Below, in pieces: positions 43,228 to 52,569 of a DNA stretch of 64,000 nucleotides. Position 1 is the first letter of the stretch; each line of letters starts with the position of its first letter. The position numbers and the translations under genes are program-made. The notes under the pieces were generated by a model that was not told the DNA's origin, did no database searches, and worked only from the letters and a program-made list of their open reading frames with translations. Location: assembly GCF_000381925.1 (NCBI RefSeq), contig NZ_KB907308.1, positions 868,001 through 932,000 of the forward strand, in the 5' to 3' direction. Origin of the DNA: Nocardia sp. BMG111209. GTDB lineage: Bacteria; Actinomycetota; Actinomycetes; Mycobacteriales; Mycobacteriaceae.

Positions 43228-44501
43228 GGTAGACCTCCGAGCGGGCGAACTGCGGTGAAACGAACGGGGAGCGAGGTCATTCCGCCCTGGAACACCGACG
43301 GCCGCCGCGCCAGCGTCGCCTCCGATACCCCGAGCTGGATATCGGGCAACCGGTCCAGCAGCACCTCGATCCCGGTCCGCGCGATGATCTCGCCGATCTG
43401 CTGCGCGGGGAAGGGACACCGGTATTCGCCGTAGCTGAAACCGAAGTGGGCGTTGTTGCCCGTGTAGGCGGTCTGCTGGCGGTCGTCCAGGTTCTGCCGG
43501 ATGTGCGGATCGGTGTTGGCGCCGGCCAGGCCGAGCAGCAGCATGTCGCCGGCCCGGATCACCTTCTCCGCCAGCCGGGTGTCGCGGGATGCCCAGCGGC
43601 CGGCCAGGATCTGGGACGGCACGTCGTCCCACAGCACCTCGTTCATCGCCTGCGCGATGCTGTTGCGGCCGCCGCCGAAGGCCGCCGCGAAGCGGTCCTG
43701 GACCAGCATCAGCCGCACCGAGTTGCCGATCCAGTCCGCCGTCGTCAGGTGCCCGGCGGCCAGGATCGCCATGAGATCCAGCGCGTATTCCTCGTCGGTG
43801 AACGGGATCTGGTGTTGCATCATCCGGGTCGTCACATCGTTGCCGGGACGACTGCGCTTGGCGGCGACCAGTTTCTGGGTGTGCTCACCGAAACGCTGAT
43901 GGGCGTTGATGGCGTCGGCGCCGCCGTCGGCGAGCGTCTTCATCGTCCAGGCCAGGTCCGGGATGTCCTCGTCCGCGACGCCGACGATCCGGCCGATGGC
44001 GTACACCGGCAGCGGCTCGGCGTAGGACGCGATCAGGTCCGCCTCACCGCGACCGCAGAACAGATCGATCAGCCGATCGGCCAATTCCTCGGTGATGCGG
44101 CGCAATTCGAACGGATCCACCTCCTCCAGGGCGGGTTCCACCATCGTCACGTGCCGCCGGTGCTCGGCGCCCGCGCTGAAATAGATCGACGGCATCGGCT
44201 GGCCCACCATCGGCAACAGCGGCCAGTCCGGCGGGATGTTCGGCCACTGGTTCCACAGCGCCACATTCCGCGGGAACAGCTCGGGATCGCTGAGTACCTG
44301 GTGCAATTCGCGATAGCCGATCACCAGCCACGCCGGGATGCCGCCGGGCAACTCCACCGACACCACCGGCCCGTGCTCGCGGCGCATCTGGCCGTACAGC
44401 TGGTGCGGATCGGTGTGGAAGATCGGTCCGGACAACGACACCGGCGGCCGCTCGACCGGGCAACCGCCGGAATGGTTCGAGGCGAAATCGGGCGCGCTCA
44501 C
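43224..44501 (-). CDS. CYP157-like cytochrome P450, second ExxW copy
   Basis: 425 aa. Heme loop FSYGEYRCPF, I-helix AGHLTT, and K-helix NEVLWDDVPS, again Trp where Arg is normal. GTG start at 44501 follows GGAGGTCCTCTC and overlaps the GTPase gene stop as GTGA. It looks like a duplicate of the P450 at 40677-41912, the two flanking the CYP154-like gene. Confidence 0.9.
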   Translation of the reverse strand: MSAPDFASNHSGGCPVERPPVSLSGPIFHTDPHQLYGQMRREHGPVVSVELPGGIPAWLVIGYRELHQVLSDPELFPRNVALWNQWPNIPPDWPLLPMVGQPMPSIYFSAGAEHRRHVTMVEPALEEVDPFELRRITEELADRLIDLFCGRGEADLIASYAEPLPVYAIGRIVGVADEDIPDLAWTMKTLADGGADAINAHQRFGEHTQKLVAAKRSRPGNDVTTRMMQHQIPFTDEEYALDLMAILAAGHLTTADWIGNSVRLMLVQDRFAAAFGGGRNSIAQAMNEVLWDDVPSQILAGRWASRDTRLAEKVIRAGDMLLLGLAGANTDPHIRQNLDDRQQTAYTGNNAHFGFSYGEYRCPFPAQQIGEIIARTGIEVLLDRLPDIQLGVSEATLARRPSVFQGGMTSLPVRFTAVRPLGGLP

Positions 44502-45163
44502 GAGAGGACCTCCGGTCCTAGCTGGAATGCCGGGCCCACGGCGTGGGCCGTCTGCTCGCGCAACCGCGCGGCGCCCCGGAACAGGTGCTCCACCAAGGCG
44601 ATCAGGATCTGCTTGCACGAATCCCGGGACCGGGCATCGCAATCGATCAACGGCACCAGCGGATCCAGGTCCAGCGCGTCCCGGATGTCCGCCAGCGTCT
44701 GGGTGGCGCCCCCGAAGTTGTTGCGCGCGACCACGAACGGGATTCCCTGATGCTCCAGGCGATCGATGGAATACCAGGAGTCGGCGATCCGCCGCTGGTC
44801 GACCAGCACGATGGCGCCGAGCGCACCGGTGAACAGCCGGTCCCACAGGAACCAGAACCGTTCCTGTCCGGGCGCGCCGAACAGGTAGAGCACGTGCTCG
44901 GCGTCGATGGTGATCCGGCCGAAGTCGAAAGCCACCGTGGTGGTGGCCTTTCCGGGCACCGCGGACAGATCGTCGATACCCACGCCCACGTTGGTCATCG
45001 TCGCCTCGGTGTCCAGCGGGCGGATCTCGCTCACCGCGCGCACCAGAGTGGTCTTACCGACGCCGAAGCCGCCGATCACGACGATCTTCAGGCCCCGGCT
45101 GGCCGTGCTGAGCAACGGCGCCTCGGCCCGCGCCGGCCGGGGATCAAAGGTTGCGGAGTCCAA
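44498..45163 (-). CDS. cvnD: CvnD-type GTP-binding protein of the conservon
   Basis: About 221 aa from TTG at 45163; a later TTG near 45117 is also possible. Ras-like motifs: P-loop GGFGVGKTT, the G3 region LFGAPGQERF, and a G4-like position ARNNFGG rather than NKxD, usual for this family. It acts as a small switch GTPase with CvnA-C. It overlaps the DUF742 gene by about 20 bp and is coupled to the first P450. Confidence 0.87.
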   Translation of the reverse strand: MDSATFDPRPARAEAPLLSTASRGLKIVVIGGFGVGKTTLVRAVSEIRPLDTEATMTNVGVGIDDLSAVPGKATTTVAFDFGRITIDAEHVLYLFGAPGQERFWFLWDRLFTGALGAIVLVDQRRIADSWYSIDRLEHQGIPFVVARNNFGGATQTLADIRDALDLDPLVPLIDCDARSRDSCKQILIALVEHLFRGAARLREQTAHAVGPAFQLGPEVLS

Positions 45164-45515
45164 CGAGCACCTTCTCGAGCATGGCGGTGTCGAACAGCGA
45201 ATTCTGCTGCGCACCGGGGCCAGTGTGGCCGGTCTTCGGATGTCGCACGGTGATCTTCCCGGCGAGCAACAGATCGGAGAGCAGAACCATGGTGATACCG
45301 ACCGGTAACCGCAGTTCCGCCGCGATCTCCACGACCGCGGTGGGGGCACGGCACATTCCGAGGATCTTCACCTGCTCGGACGGCATACCCGGCACCGGAT
45401 CGCATTCGCTCACAACGAGCGTCACCAGGTCGAAGGCATCGGTGTCCGGGCGGCTGCGGCCTCCGGTCAGCGTGTACAGCCGATCCGGGGCGTCGTCGCG
45501 ACCGGGCCTCGTCAC
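45144..45515 (-). CDS. cvnC: CvnC-type DUF742 protein
   Basis: 123 aa, GTG start overlapping the previous stop as GTGA. The DUF742 core is present: RLYTLTGGRSRP, then ILGMCRAPTAVVEIAAELRL, PVGITMVLLSDLL and the end FDTAMLEKVLVGLRNL. Winged-helix-like partner in the conservon complex between CvnB and CvnD. Confidence 0.9.
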   Translation of the reverse strand: MTRPGRDDAPDRLYTLTGGRSRPDTDAFDLVTLVVSECDPVPGMPSEQVKILGMCRAPTAVVEIAAELRLPVGITMVLLSDLLLAGKITVRHPKTGHTGPGAQQNSLFDTAMLEKVLVGLRNL

Positions 45516-45928
45516 GATACGATCTCGCCCTCGGCACGGGGCGGTGCGGCCAGGTGCTCGCTGAGTTGCTCCACGAGTTCGCGCATGTTGTGACCCACGA
45601 GGCCCGCGTCCGCGTCCTCCGCCGCCACCACCGCGATGTGGGCGCCCTGGCCCGCCTCGACGATGAACAGGATGCCGCCGTAGAACTCGGTCATCGATTG
45701 CCGGACACCACTACGGCCGTCACCGAATTCGGCGGAGGCGCCGTGCGCGAGGCTCTGGATGCCGGCCGAGATGGCCGCCAGCTGATCCGCCTTGTCGATC
45801 GACAGTTCCGGCGTGTGGCAGATCTTCAGCCCGTCGCTGGACAACAGCAGGGCGTGCCGTGTCTCCGGGGTGCGGTCCAGCAGCTGCTCGAGCAGCCAAC
45901 TGAGCTGAGAGGTGGCGGATGTCGTCAT
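45512..45928 (-). CDS. cvnB: CvnB-type roadblock/LC7 protein
   Basis: 138 aa. Roadblock fold with LSWLLEQLLDRTPETRHALLLSSDGL and GGILFIVEAGQGAHIAVVA. Likely an activator (GEF/GAP-like) of the CvnD GTPase, by analogy with MglB. The ATG at 45928 overlaps the CvnA stop by one base. Confidence 0.9.
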   Translation of the reverse strand: MTTSATSQLSWLLEQLLDRTPETRHALLLSSDGLKICHTPELSIDKADQLAAISAGIQSLAHGASAEFGDGRSGVRQSMTEFYGGILFIVEAGQGAHIAVVAAEDADAGLVGHNMRELVEQLSEHLAAPPRAEGEIVS

Positions 45929-47436
45929 CAATCGTTCTCCACGGCGACAGAGGGGGATACGGTGGCCGCGGCGTCGATGTCGCGACCGGTCACCGCGCGC
46001 TGGAAGGCTCCGAGCGCATCGGGCCGGGCGGGAGGCGGCGTCAGCGTCGCGTTCTCGGTTCCGGCGGGGCTGGACAGACCGTCCGGATGTACGGCGGCGA
46101 GTGTGCTGCCGCGGCGGCGCTTCGGCAGCCGGGCATCCTCGGCCACCGGAAGCTGCGCGGTGGTGGTGGCGGAGATCGGAGCGGGACCGATGGATCCCGC
46201 GCTGGGGCGCGGGGCGGCGGCGACCGTGACACCGGCGGCGGGCAGCGCCAGCACGGTGGTCGCACCGGGGGTGCGATCCAGGCGCGCGGTCAGCTCGCGC
46301 GGCACCACGACGACCACGGCGGTGCCGCCGATCGCCGACGGCCGATACGACACGGTCAGAGTGTGTTTGCGGGCCAGATGGCCGACGACCGCGAGGCCCA
46401 GCCGGGTTCCGGTCAGCGAGGACAGATCCCGGCCGCGCACGGTCTCGCCGGAGACGGCGTGCTCGGCCCGGCGCAACGCGGACTCGCTCATCACCAGACC
46501 GCTGTCCTCGATCGTGACCACCACGCCCGCAGGAACTTCCGCGGCGTACACGTGGACCTCGGTGGTCGGCGGCGAGAAGTTGCAGGCGTTGTCGATCAGT
46601 TCGGCCAGCGCGTGCATCACGCCCTCGGCGGCGTGACCGAGCACGGCGACATCCGCGACGGCCCGCAGCCGGACGCGCTGATAGCCCGCGACCCGGCCCA
46701 TCGCGCCACGCAGGATCGATTCCATCGCAATGGGTTTCGCCCAGCGGCGGCCGGAACGGGCGCCACTGAGCACCGCCACGCTGTCGGCCAGCCGGCCCGC
46801 CTGCGCGGTGCGATGGTCCAGTTCGAGCAGATCGGCGAGCACCGCCGGATCACCGTGCCGGTGCTCCATCTCGCGCAGTTCGGCGAGCATGCTGGTCATC
46901 ATGGCCTGCATGCGGCCGGCGGCGCTGGCGAAGGACGCCACGGCCGCGGAGCGCCGATTCTCGTTCTGCTGCGCCTGGCGCACATAGTGCGCGATGTTCT
47001 CGTCGGCGGCCGCGAGGCGGGTCGCCATATCGATCGCGGCGGTCTGGGCCGAACGTTCGGAATCGATCCGGAACCGTTCGGTGTCGACACGCGCGAGATC
47101 GGTCTCCCGGCGCGCCTGGTCGACCACGATCCGGGCCTGATCGATACCCTCTCGGTACCAGGCGGCCTCGGCCTGTGCCCGGGCGGCCTTGACCGCGTTG
47201 TGTACGGCCAGGCTCACGCTGACCGAGACGATGATCGCCGCCGCGCCGAGACCGACGCCGAGGGGGATCCGGATATTTGCCGGAGAGATGAGAACCGACC
47301 ACACCGCAATACTCGCCGTCACGATCGTGACGCCCAGCAATACCGGAACGGTAGGATTCCGTCGCTGCGCTACGGCGTCGCGACGTTCATCTTCCGGCGG
47401 ATTCGATGACTGTGACACCTTCCCGCACTTCCACAC
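45928..47436 (-). CDS. cvnA: CvnA-type sensor histidine-kinase-like protein
   Basis: 502 aa. Two membrane segments (about 31-50 and 57-79), a long coiled-coil-like stretch rich in Arg, Ala and Glu (85-170), then a GHKL ATPase domain: ELIDNACNFSPP (N box), EDSGLVMS, GTRLGLAVVGHLARKH. No classical H-box His was recognised, as in other conservon kinases. The C-terminal about 130 residues are Ala/Pro-rich. GTG 47436 is used; GTG 47418 is an alternative. First gene of the operon. Confidence 0.88.
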   Translation of the reverse strand: MWKCGKVSQSSNPPEDERRDAVAQRRNPTVPVLLGVTIVTASIAVWSVLISPANIRIPLGVGLGAAAIIVSVSVSLAVHNAVKAARAQAEAAWYREGIDQARIVVDQARRETDLARVDTERFRIDSERSAQTAAIDMATRLAAADENIAHYVRQAQQNENRRSAAVASFASAAGRMQAMMTSMLAELREMEHRHGDPAVLADLLELDHRTAQAGRLADSVAVLSGARSGRRWAKPIAMESILRGAMGRVAGYQRVRLRAVADVAVLGHAAEGVMHALAELIDNACNFSPPTTEVHVYAAEVPAGVVVTIEDSGLVMSESALRRAEHAVSGETVRGRDLSSLTGTRLGLAVVGHLARKHTLTVSYRPSAIGGTAVVVVVPRELTARLDRTPGATTVLALPAAGVTVAAAPRPSAGSIGPAPISATTTAQLPVAEDARLPKRRRGSTLAAVHPDGLSSPAGTENATLTPPPARPDALGAFQRAVTGRDIDAAATVSPSVAVEND

Positions 47437-47659
47437 TCGTCAAGGGAAATGACACAGCCTCCCCGGACCTATCCGCTACTCAGGGGTAACCCAAACAGGC
47501 GGACCGACAAGCAGTTTCGAGCCGCGGATGAGCATAGCCAGTCCGGCACAGCCGCGCCAGTCGGCCGGGGGAGGGTACCCGGCGGCAATTCGCCGCAAAC
47601 CACGCCCAACTGCGGCAACCGGTCGTAGCGCGCATATCGGCGAATCGGGAAGCGGGGTT

Positions 47660-48607
47660 TCAATCCGCCGCCGGCCAGCCCGTACCGGTCCGGGCGAGGT
47701 CCAGTTCGCGAGCGGTCGGGGCCCGGCCGTGGTCGGTGTGACCGCCGATCACGATGGCCGCCAGCAGATGTCCGGTACGCAGCGCGGCGGCCAGGGTCGC
47801 ACCGCCGCGCCGAGCCGCCAGATAGCCCGCGGCGAAGGCGTCGCCCGCGCCGATCGGCTCGACCACCGGCGCCGGCAGCGGCGGCACGTCGACGCGATCC
47901 GCACCCCGGAAGGCGCTGGCCCGACGCGGTCCGTCCTTGACGATCAGTTCGCCGACATCGGGCAGCAGGGCGCGAATGTCCTCGGGCTCGTGCACATCCC
48001 AGAGCAGCGCCGCCTCGTCCAGACCGGCCAGCACGATATCGGCGCGCGCGGCCAGCGCCAGCAGGACGGGACCTGCCACGGCCGGATGCCACAGCGCCGG
48101 ACGGTAATTCACGTCGAACGACGCGGTGGCGCCGGGTGCGGACAGCAGCCGCGCGACCAGATCCCGGCACTGCGGCGACAGCGCCGCCGTGATACCCGTG
48201 AGGTGGACGTGGCCGACCCCGTCCCGCGCCGGTTCCGGCAGGTGCGCGAGAACGGATGCGGCCGAATCCTTCCGGTAGTACCGCACCGGTCCGGCCGGAT
48301 CCTTCAGATACAGACCGGTCGGGCGGCCCGGGTCGACCTCGAGGAATCGGGCGTCCACCCCCGCGGCCGTGAGCACCGCGGACACCTTGCGGCCGAACGG
48401 ATCGTCGCCCACCCGTCCGGCGAACCGGCTCGGCACCCCGAGTTGCGCCAGGCCGACCGCGACGTTGACCTCCGCGCCGCCGACGGCCACCGACAACGTG
48501 TCCGTGTGCTGTAATCCGGTCGCGGCGGCCGGGGTCAGCGCGATCAGCGGCTCCCCCACGCACAGCACCACTCCCGGCGCCGGTCCGCCGGCGGCGGCGG
48601 TGGTCAC
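47660..48607 (-). CDS. kdgK: PfkB-family kinase, probable 2-dehydro-3-deoxygluconate kinase
   Basis: 315 aa ribokinase-like enzyme. N-terminal VGGAEVNVAVGLAQLG, and the C-terminal anion hole/catalytic motif EPIGAGDAFAAGY with the base Asp. It phosphorylates a sugar or sugar acid; beside kduI/kduD and an unsaturated-uronide hydrolase, 2-keto-3-deoxygluconate is the logical substrate. GTG start at 48607 with GGGAGGATCGCG, GTGA overlap with the hydrolase gene. No aldolase gene is present in the window. Confidence 0.82.
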   Translation of the reverse strand: MTTAAAGGPAPGVVLCVGEPLIALTPAAATGLQHTDTLSVAVGGAEVNVAVGLAQLGVPSRFAGRVGDDPFGRKVSAVLTAAGVDARFLEVDPGRPTGLYLKDPAGPVRYYRKDSAASVLAHLPEPARDGVGHVHLTGITAALSPQCRDLVARLLSAPGATASFDVNYRPALWHPAVAGPVLLALAARADIVLAGLDEAALLWDVHEPEDIRALLPDVGELIVKDGPRRASAFRGADRVDVPPLPAPVVEPIGAGDAFAAGYLAARRGGATLAAALRTGHLLAAIVIGGHTDHGRAPTARELDLARTGTGWPAAD

Positions 48608-49704
48608 CGCGATCCTCCCGGGGACTGCGCCGCCGTCAGGGCCGCCGCCACCGCGTGCAGGGCCAGCCCCTGACCCCAGGGTTGTTGCCGATCGTCCCGA
48701 ATCACGCTGTAGCCGAACGGAATCAGTTGCAGTACGGTTCCGGCGCTGACCCGGGTGAGGGTGCCGCCGGCATCGACGTAGGCCAGGGCCCCGGCGACCG
48801 CCCGCCGTCCGGCGGTACCGATCTCCGGTGGGCACTCGGGCAATACGGCCGTCGCGCGCAACATCGCGGCGCCGATCCCGGCCGCGGCCGAGGTCTCCAG
48901 AATTCCGGCGTTCTCGGGTTGCTCGTCGACCAGCACACTCCACACGCCGTGCTCCGGCTGCCGCGCGGCCAGCGCGCGCAACTGCCGGGTGAGCACCGCG
49001 GCCACCGCCGCGCGCTGTGCCGGATCCACCGGAACCCGTTCGCGGGCAGCAACTTCCAGGAATTCGACCGCGGCCAGGGCGCACCAGGCGTTGCCGCGTC
49101 CCCAGAAACACGGGATCGTCTCGCCGCGATGGGATCCGTGCGCGAACAGCCCGGTCGCCGGATCCTGCAGGATCTCGGCGTGGGCGAGCAGTTGTTCGCC
49201 GAACCACCGCACCGGCTCCGGATCGGCGAGATGTTCGCCGAGATGTCCGAGGAACACCCCGGCCATGAAGGTGGTGTCGGCCCACACCCCGCCCGGCCAG
49301 TGTTCCAGGGCCCCGTTCGGCGCCCGGGTGGCGGCGGGCGACTCCCGGAACCAGCGGCCCAGTGCCACTGCCGATTCGGCGAGGTCCGCGTGGTCGGCGG
49401 CGACCAGCACCGCCGCGGCGCCCGGCGCGAGGTTGTTCACGTGTGTCACCTCGATCCCCGTATCCCGGTGGCGGCGAAGCCAATCCACGACCTCGGCGGG
49501 TACCGCCGCGCCGCGGGCCCGGGCGAATCGCAGCATACCCAGCAGGCACACCCCCTCGCCCCAGAACCACTCGGGCAGTCCGGCCGACCAGGTCCGCCAC
49601 ACCAGCCGTTCGCCGATATCGATCAGCCGCGGTACGGACAGATCCGGTAACGGCGGCAGCGGCGGCGCGGCCTGCCGCGCGGAGGTCGGATCAGCGGACG
49701 ACAT
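48604..49704 (-). CDS. GH88/GH105-type unsaturated glucuronyl/rhamnogalacturonyl hydrolase
   Basis: 366 aa. The (alpha/alpha)6-barrel motifs are visible: WADTTFMAGVFLGHLG with a catalytic-type Asp, CFWGRGNAWCALAAVEFLE, and LETSAAAGIGAAML. Such enzymes remove the unsaturated uronic acid from lyase products, feeding the KduI-KduD-KdgK route. No signal peptide, so it acts on imported oligosaccharides. The ATG at 49704 overlaps the upstream gene by 14 bp; an ATG 9 bp earlier is possible. Confidence 0.8.
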   Translation of the reverse strand: MSSADPTSARQAAPPLPPLPDLSVPRLIDIGERLVWRTWSAGLPEWFWGEGVCLLGMLRFARARGAAVPAEVVDWLRRHRDTGIEVTHVNNLAPGAAAVLVAADHADLAESAVALGRWFRESPAATRAPNGALEHWPGGVWADTTFMAGVFLGHLGEHLADPEPVRWFGEQLLAHAEILQDPATGLFAHGSHRGETIPCFWGRGNAWCALAAVEFLEVAARERVPVDPAQRAAVAAVLTRQLRALAARQPEHGVWSVLVDEQPENAGILETSAAAGIGAAMLRATAVLPECPPEIGTAGRRAVAGALAYVDAGGTLTRVSAGTVLQLIPFGYSVIRDDRQQPWGQGLALHAVAAALTAAQSPGGSR

Positions 49705-52414
49705 CGGCCGCACCCTCGAATTCGGCGGCGGGGACGCCGCTCTCGGGTTCGAGGCGGCGTCCCGCGGCGAGGTCCAGGACCAGACGATGCCCCGACCAGG
49801 CGGCCGTCAGCCGCGGTGCGCCGAACGGCAGGTGGACCGCCGGATTGTCCAGATGCGGTGGCTCGGCGGGCAATCCGTCCACGAGATCGGTTGCGGGCGA
49901 ACCGTTCACGGTGAAGGCTCCGGGCCACGACAGGGCCAGCTCGCGGCCGTCGCGCGCCCGCCACGAGACCGTCGCGGCGCCGAATTCGGGTTCGGCCAGC
50001 GCGGCCACGAATTCGTCGAACGAGCCGTCGGCCACGCTGTGCCCCACGGTGGCCACGAAGGCGCGGCCGTCGCCGCGGGGCAGCCACGCCTGCCCGGCCT
50101 CGTCACCGGCCCGGACCGGTTCGAAACCACCGGCGGCGGCCACCGCGACGTATCCGTCGCCGACCGCACCGGCCAGCCACGCGCCGCGGGCCGTCGCGCG
50201 GTCGAGATGCGGAGTGGGGAACCACAGATGGGTGCCGAACCGGTCGCCCGCCGGAATCCGATGCAGGACCAGCACGGTGTCGCGGTGCTGATGCGCCCGC
50301 GGCAGAATCCGCTGTCCGGCCCAGGCATTCGGCCGGGCCGACGAGGAGGTGCTGTCGGCGGCGGCGTGGGTGGCGAACACCTGTACCTCGGGACCGAGGG
50401 TCGCGCCCCAGATGTGCTCCTGCAGGCCCGGCAGGCCGCTGCGATAGTCCTGCACGCTGGACAGCATGGCCGCCGGGGTGCGCCACACCCGCAGATCCGA
50501 TCCGTACGGGCGGTCCAGCAGATCGTGGTGCAGCCGGTAGTCGCCGCGATACACCTGCCGCCCCGTCCATTCCGCGGGAAGTTCGGTGGCGATCGCGCGG
50601 ATCGCCGCGGGCATCCGGTAACAGGTCGCGGTCGCCAGCGCGGTGGCGGGCAGCACCGCCGAGTTCAGCGCGCCCGCCCCCCACAGGGTCCACATGATGG
50701 GCGCGGTCTCCTCGAATCGCGACGACCGCAACGTCGGCACGTAGGAGCGGCCGTGCGCGGCGCCGTGCACCCCGCGCCAGGAATTCGCGGCCAGCGTCAG
50801 CAATGCCTTGTCCAGCAGCGCTTCCGCCAGCCGGCGCAGTCCGTCGTCGGCGGCGTACTCGATCCAGGACACCAGCGCCAGGGAGTCGATGGCCAGGTAC
50901 GCGTTGGAATCGAATTCGCTGAAACCACCGGCGAGCTTGCGGCGCATCCACTCCGCGGCCAGGCGCCGGCCGTGGTCGGCGTGCTGCCGGCCGGACCGAC
51001 CGGCGTTGCCGAAGGTCTCGTCCGGGAACAGCTCGCCGATCAGGGTTTCCGCGGTGTGCCAGACGAACTGGTGATTCTCGGTGAAGTAGCACATCGCGTC
51101 CAGGCCGGGCTGGTCGATCCAGTACTTGAAGGCCAGCAGCGCACGACGCACGCGATCCCGTTGCGCCGGCGACCAGTTCGCGTCGCCGAGCCGATACCAC
51201 AGGTGGACCAGTCCGACCGCCTCGAAATCGGCACAGTCGGAACGGGATTCGATCATGCGCAGCGGCGGGTCCAGATCCGCGTCGCGCAGGGCGGACCCGG
51301 GCTCCAGCGCGTGCCGGGCCAGGGCCCGCGCGACCCCGGGCGCCCCGGCGGCGACGTGCCGCAGCAACTCCGCCCGCCACCGCCGCGCATCGGATCCGTC
51401 GGGCGCCGGCCGGAATTCGGCGGGCACCCGCGCCACCCGCAGCTCACGGAATACCGGCGTGCCCGGAATCCGCACCGTCAGCGTCGATTCCCCGGTCGTG
51501 AGCATCGAGGCGGTGCTGTCGGTGGGATCCGCTTCCGCGGCGGCGGGCGCACCGCACCACGACACCGCGGCACGACCGCCGGTGAGCCGCACCTCGCGGG
51601 TGTGGCCGCCGAGGTCGACCGCCACCCGCGCCCCGGCCGGACCGGTCAGTGTCACGGTGTCGCCGGTGACGGCCCAGGGGGCCACCGCGATCGCGTCGAG
51701 GATGTGTTCGGCGGCGGCACAACGGTTCTCGTCGGCCCCCGGTGACGGGATCAGCACCCGCACCGGTAATCCCTCGATCCGCAGGCTCGCCACCTGCCGG
51801 CATTCCCGGAAGGCGACCTGCCAGGTCACCAGATGTACCGCGGTCCGTCCGGCGCGCAGCCGCACCCGCAGGCGCAGCGGATGCGGCTCCATATAGGTGA
51901 AATCCTCGATCGCCCCGGCACATTCGCCGTCGACGAAGACGGCGGCCGGACCGGTACAGGCGACCTCGAGCACCCGGTACTCGGCCTGGTCGACCTCCAG
52001 CACGGTCGCCGCGATCGCCTGCCGGTACTCCGGGGTGAAACAGAATTCGCTCCAGTCCAGCAGGCCGTCGGCCCCGGTGTGCGCACGCCGCCAGGTGGCG
52101 TGCCGCATCTCCCCGGAAGCCTCCGGCCGCCAGTCGAATTCCCCGCCCTCGGCCACGATCGGCAGCGGCTGCGCCGGATACAGCGGATGCCGCTGGTACA
52201 GGCGCTGTTTCAACGGTGCGACATCGGGCCCGTTGGTCAGCACCCAGCGGCCGTCCTCGCCCCAGGGGCTGCCGTCCGCCGCCAGCACCTGATCGAGATC
52301 GTCACAGGGGGCCGACCAGGCCGGGCTCACCAGCCAGTCGCGGACGAACCCGTGCGCGCCGAGCGCGTGCGCCGAACGCTCGCCCACGGCGAGATCGGGG
52401 AGATACCGGCTCAT
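49691..52414 (-). CDS. Large cytoplasmic protein of the uronate cluster, heparinase-like (unassigned)
   Basis: 907 aa, no signal peptide. The N-terminal half looks beta-rich (VFVDGECAGAIEDFTYMEPHP). The centre is helical with repeated Trp/Tyr/His motifs (CYFTENHQFVWHTAETLIGE, FDSNAYLAIDSLALVSWIEY) reminiscent of alpha/alpha-toroid lyases or hydrolases such as heparinase II/III proteins. The C-terminal third is beta-sandwich-like. I cannot place it in a family. Operon position between the promoter and the GH88/105 gene suggests action on pectic or uronate-containing oligosaccharides. ATG 52414 follows GAGGAGCGGAG. Confidence 0.72.
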   Translation of the reverse strand: MSRYLPDLAVGERSAHALGAHGFVRDWLVSPAWSAPCDDLDQVLAADGSPWGEDGRWVLTNGPDVAPLKQRLYQRHPLYPAQPLPIVAEGGEFDWRPEASGEMRHATWRRAHTGADGLLDWSEFCFTPEYRQAIAATVLEVDQAEYRVLEVACTGPAAVFVDGECAGAIEDFTYMEPHPLRLRVRLRAGRTAVHLVTWQVAFRECRQVASLRIEGLPVRVLIPSPGADENRCAAAEHILDAIAVAPWAVTGDTVTLTGPAGARVAVDLGGHTREVRLTGGRAAVSWCGAPAAAEADPTDSTASMLTTGESTLTVRIPGTPVFRELRVARVPAEFRPAPDGSDARRWRAELLRHVAAGAPGVARALARHALEPGSALRDADLDPPLRMIESRSDCADFEAVGLVHLWYRLGDANWSPAQRDRVRRALLAFKYWIDQPGLDAMCYFTENHQFVWHTAETLIGELFPDETFGNAGRSGRQHADHGRRLAAEWMRRKLAGGFSEFDSNAYLAIDSLALVSWIEYAADDGLRRLAEALLDKALLTLAANSWRGVHGAAHGRSYVPTLRSSRFEETAPIMWTLWGAGALNSAVLPATALATATCYRMPAAIRAIATELPAEWTGRQVYRGDYRLHHDLLDRPYGSDLRVWRTPAAMLSSVQDYRSGLPGLQEHIWGATLGPEVQVFATHAAADSTSSSARPNAWAGQRILPRAHQHRDTVLVLHRIPAGDRFGTHLWFPTPHLDRATARGAWLAGAVGDGYVAVAAAGGFEPVRAGDEAGQAWLPRGDGRAFVATVGHSVADGSFDEFVAALAEPEFGAATVSWRARDGRELALSWPGAFTVNGSPATDLVDGLPAEPPHLDNPAVHLPFGAPRLTAAWSGHRLVLDLAAGRRLEPESGVPAAEFEGAADVVR

Positions 52415-52526
52415 TTCACGGCTCCGCTCCTCGTTCCGCGGCGGGTCGCGGCCCGCCGTCGCGCGGCATTCGTACCTTGCCGCTGTCGTGCTCGGTACGG
52501 CATACTCCTCCCGCATCCTCTGGGAG

Positions 52527-52540
52527 GGAAAGTGCTTTCC
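52527..52540. promoter_or_regulatory. Inverted repeat in the kduI divergent promoter
   Basis: GGAAAG-TG-CTTTCC is a perfect 6-2-6 inverted repeat in the 155-bp gap between the 907-aa gene and kduI. It lies 30 bp before the kduI GTG. A plausible site for the IclR regulator encoded at 54239, which would then control both arms. Confidence 0.5.
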
Positions 52541-52569
52541 GTCAGACGGGAAAGATGAAGGAGCAGTAC

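Noticed and set aside
47437..47659. Possible small gene between cvnA and the PfkB kinase
   Set aside because: No frame with a credible start, ribosome site or coding composition was found.
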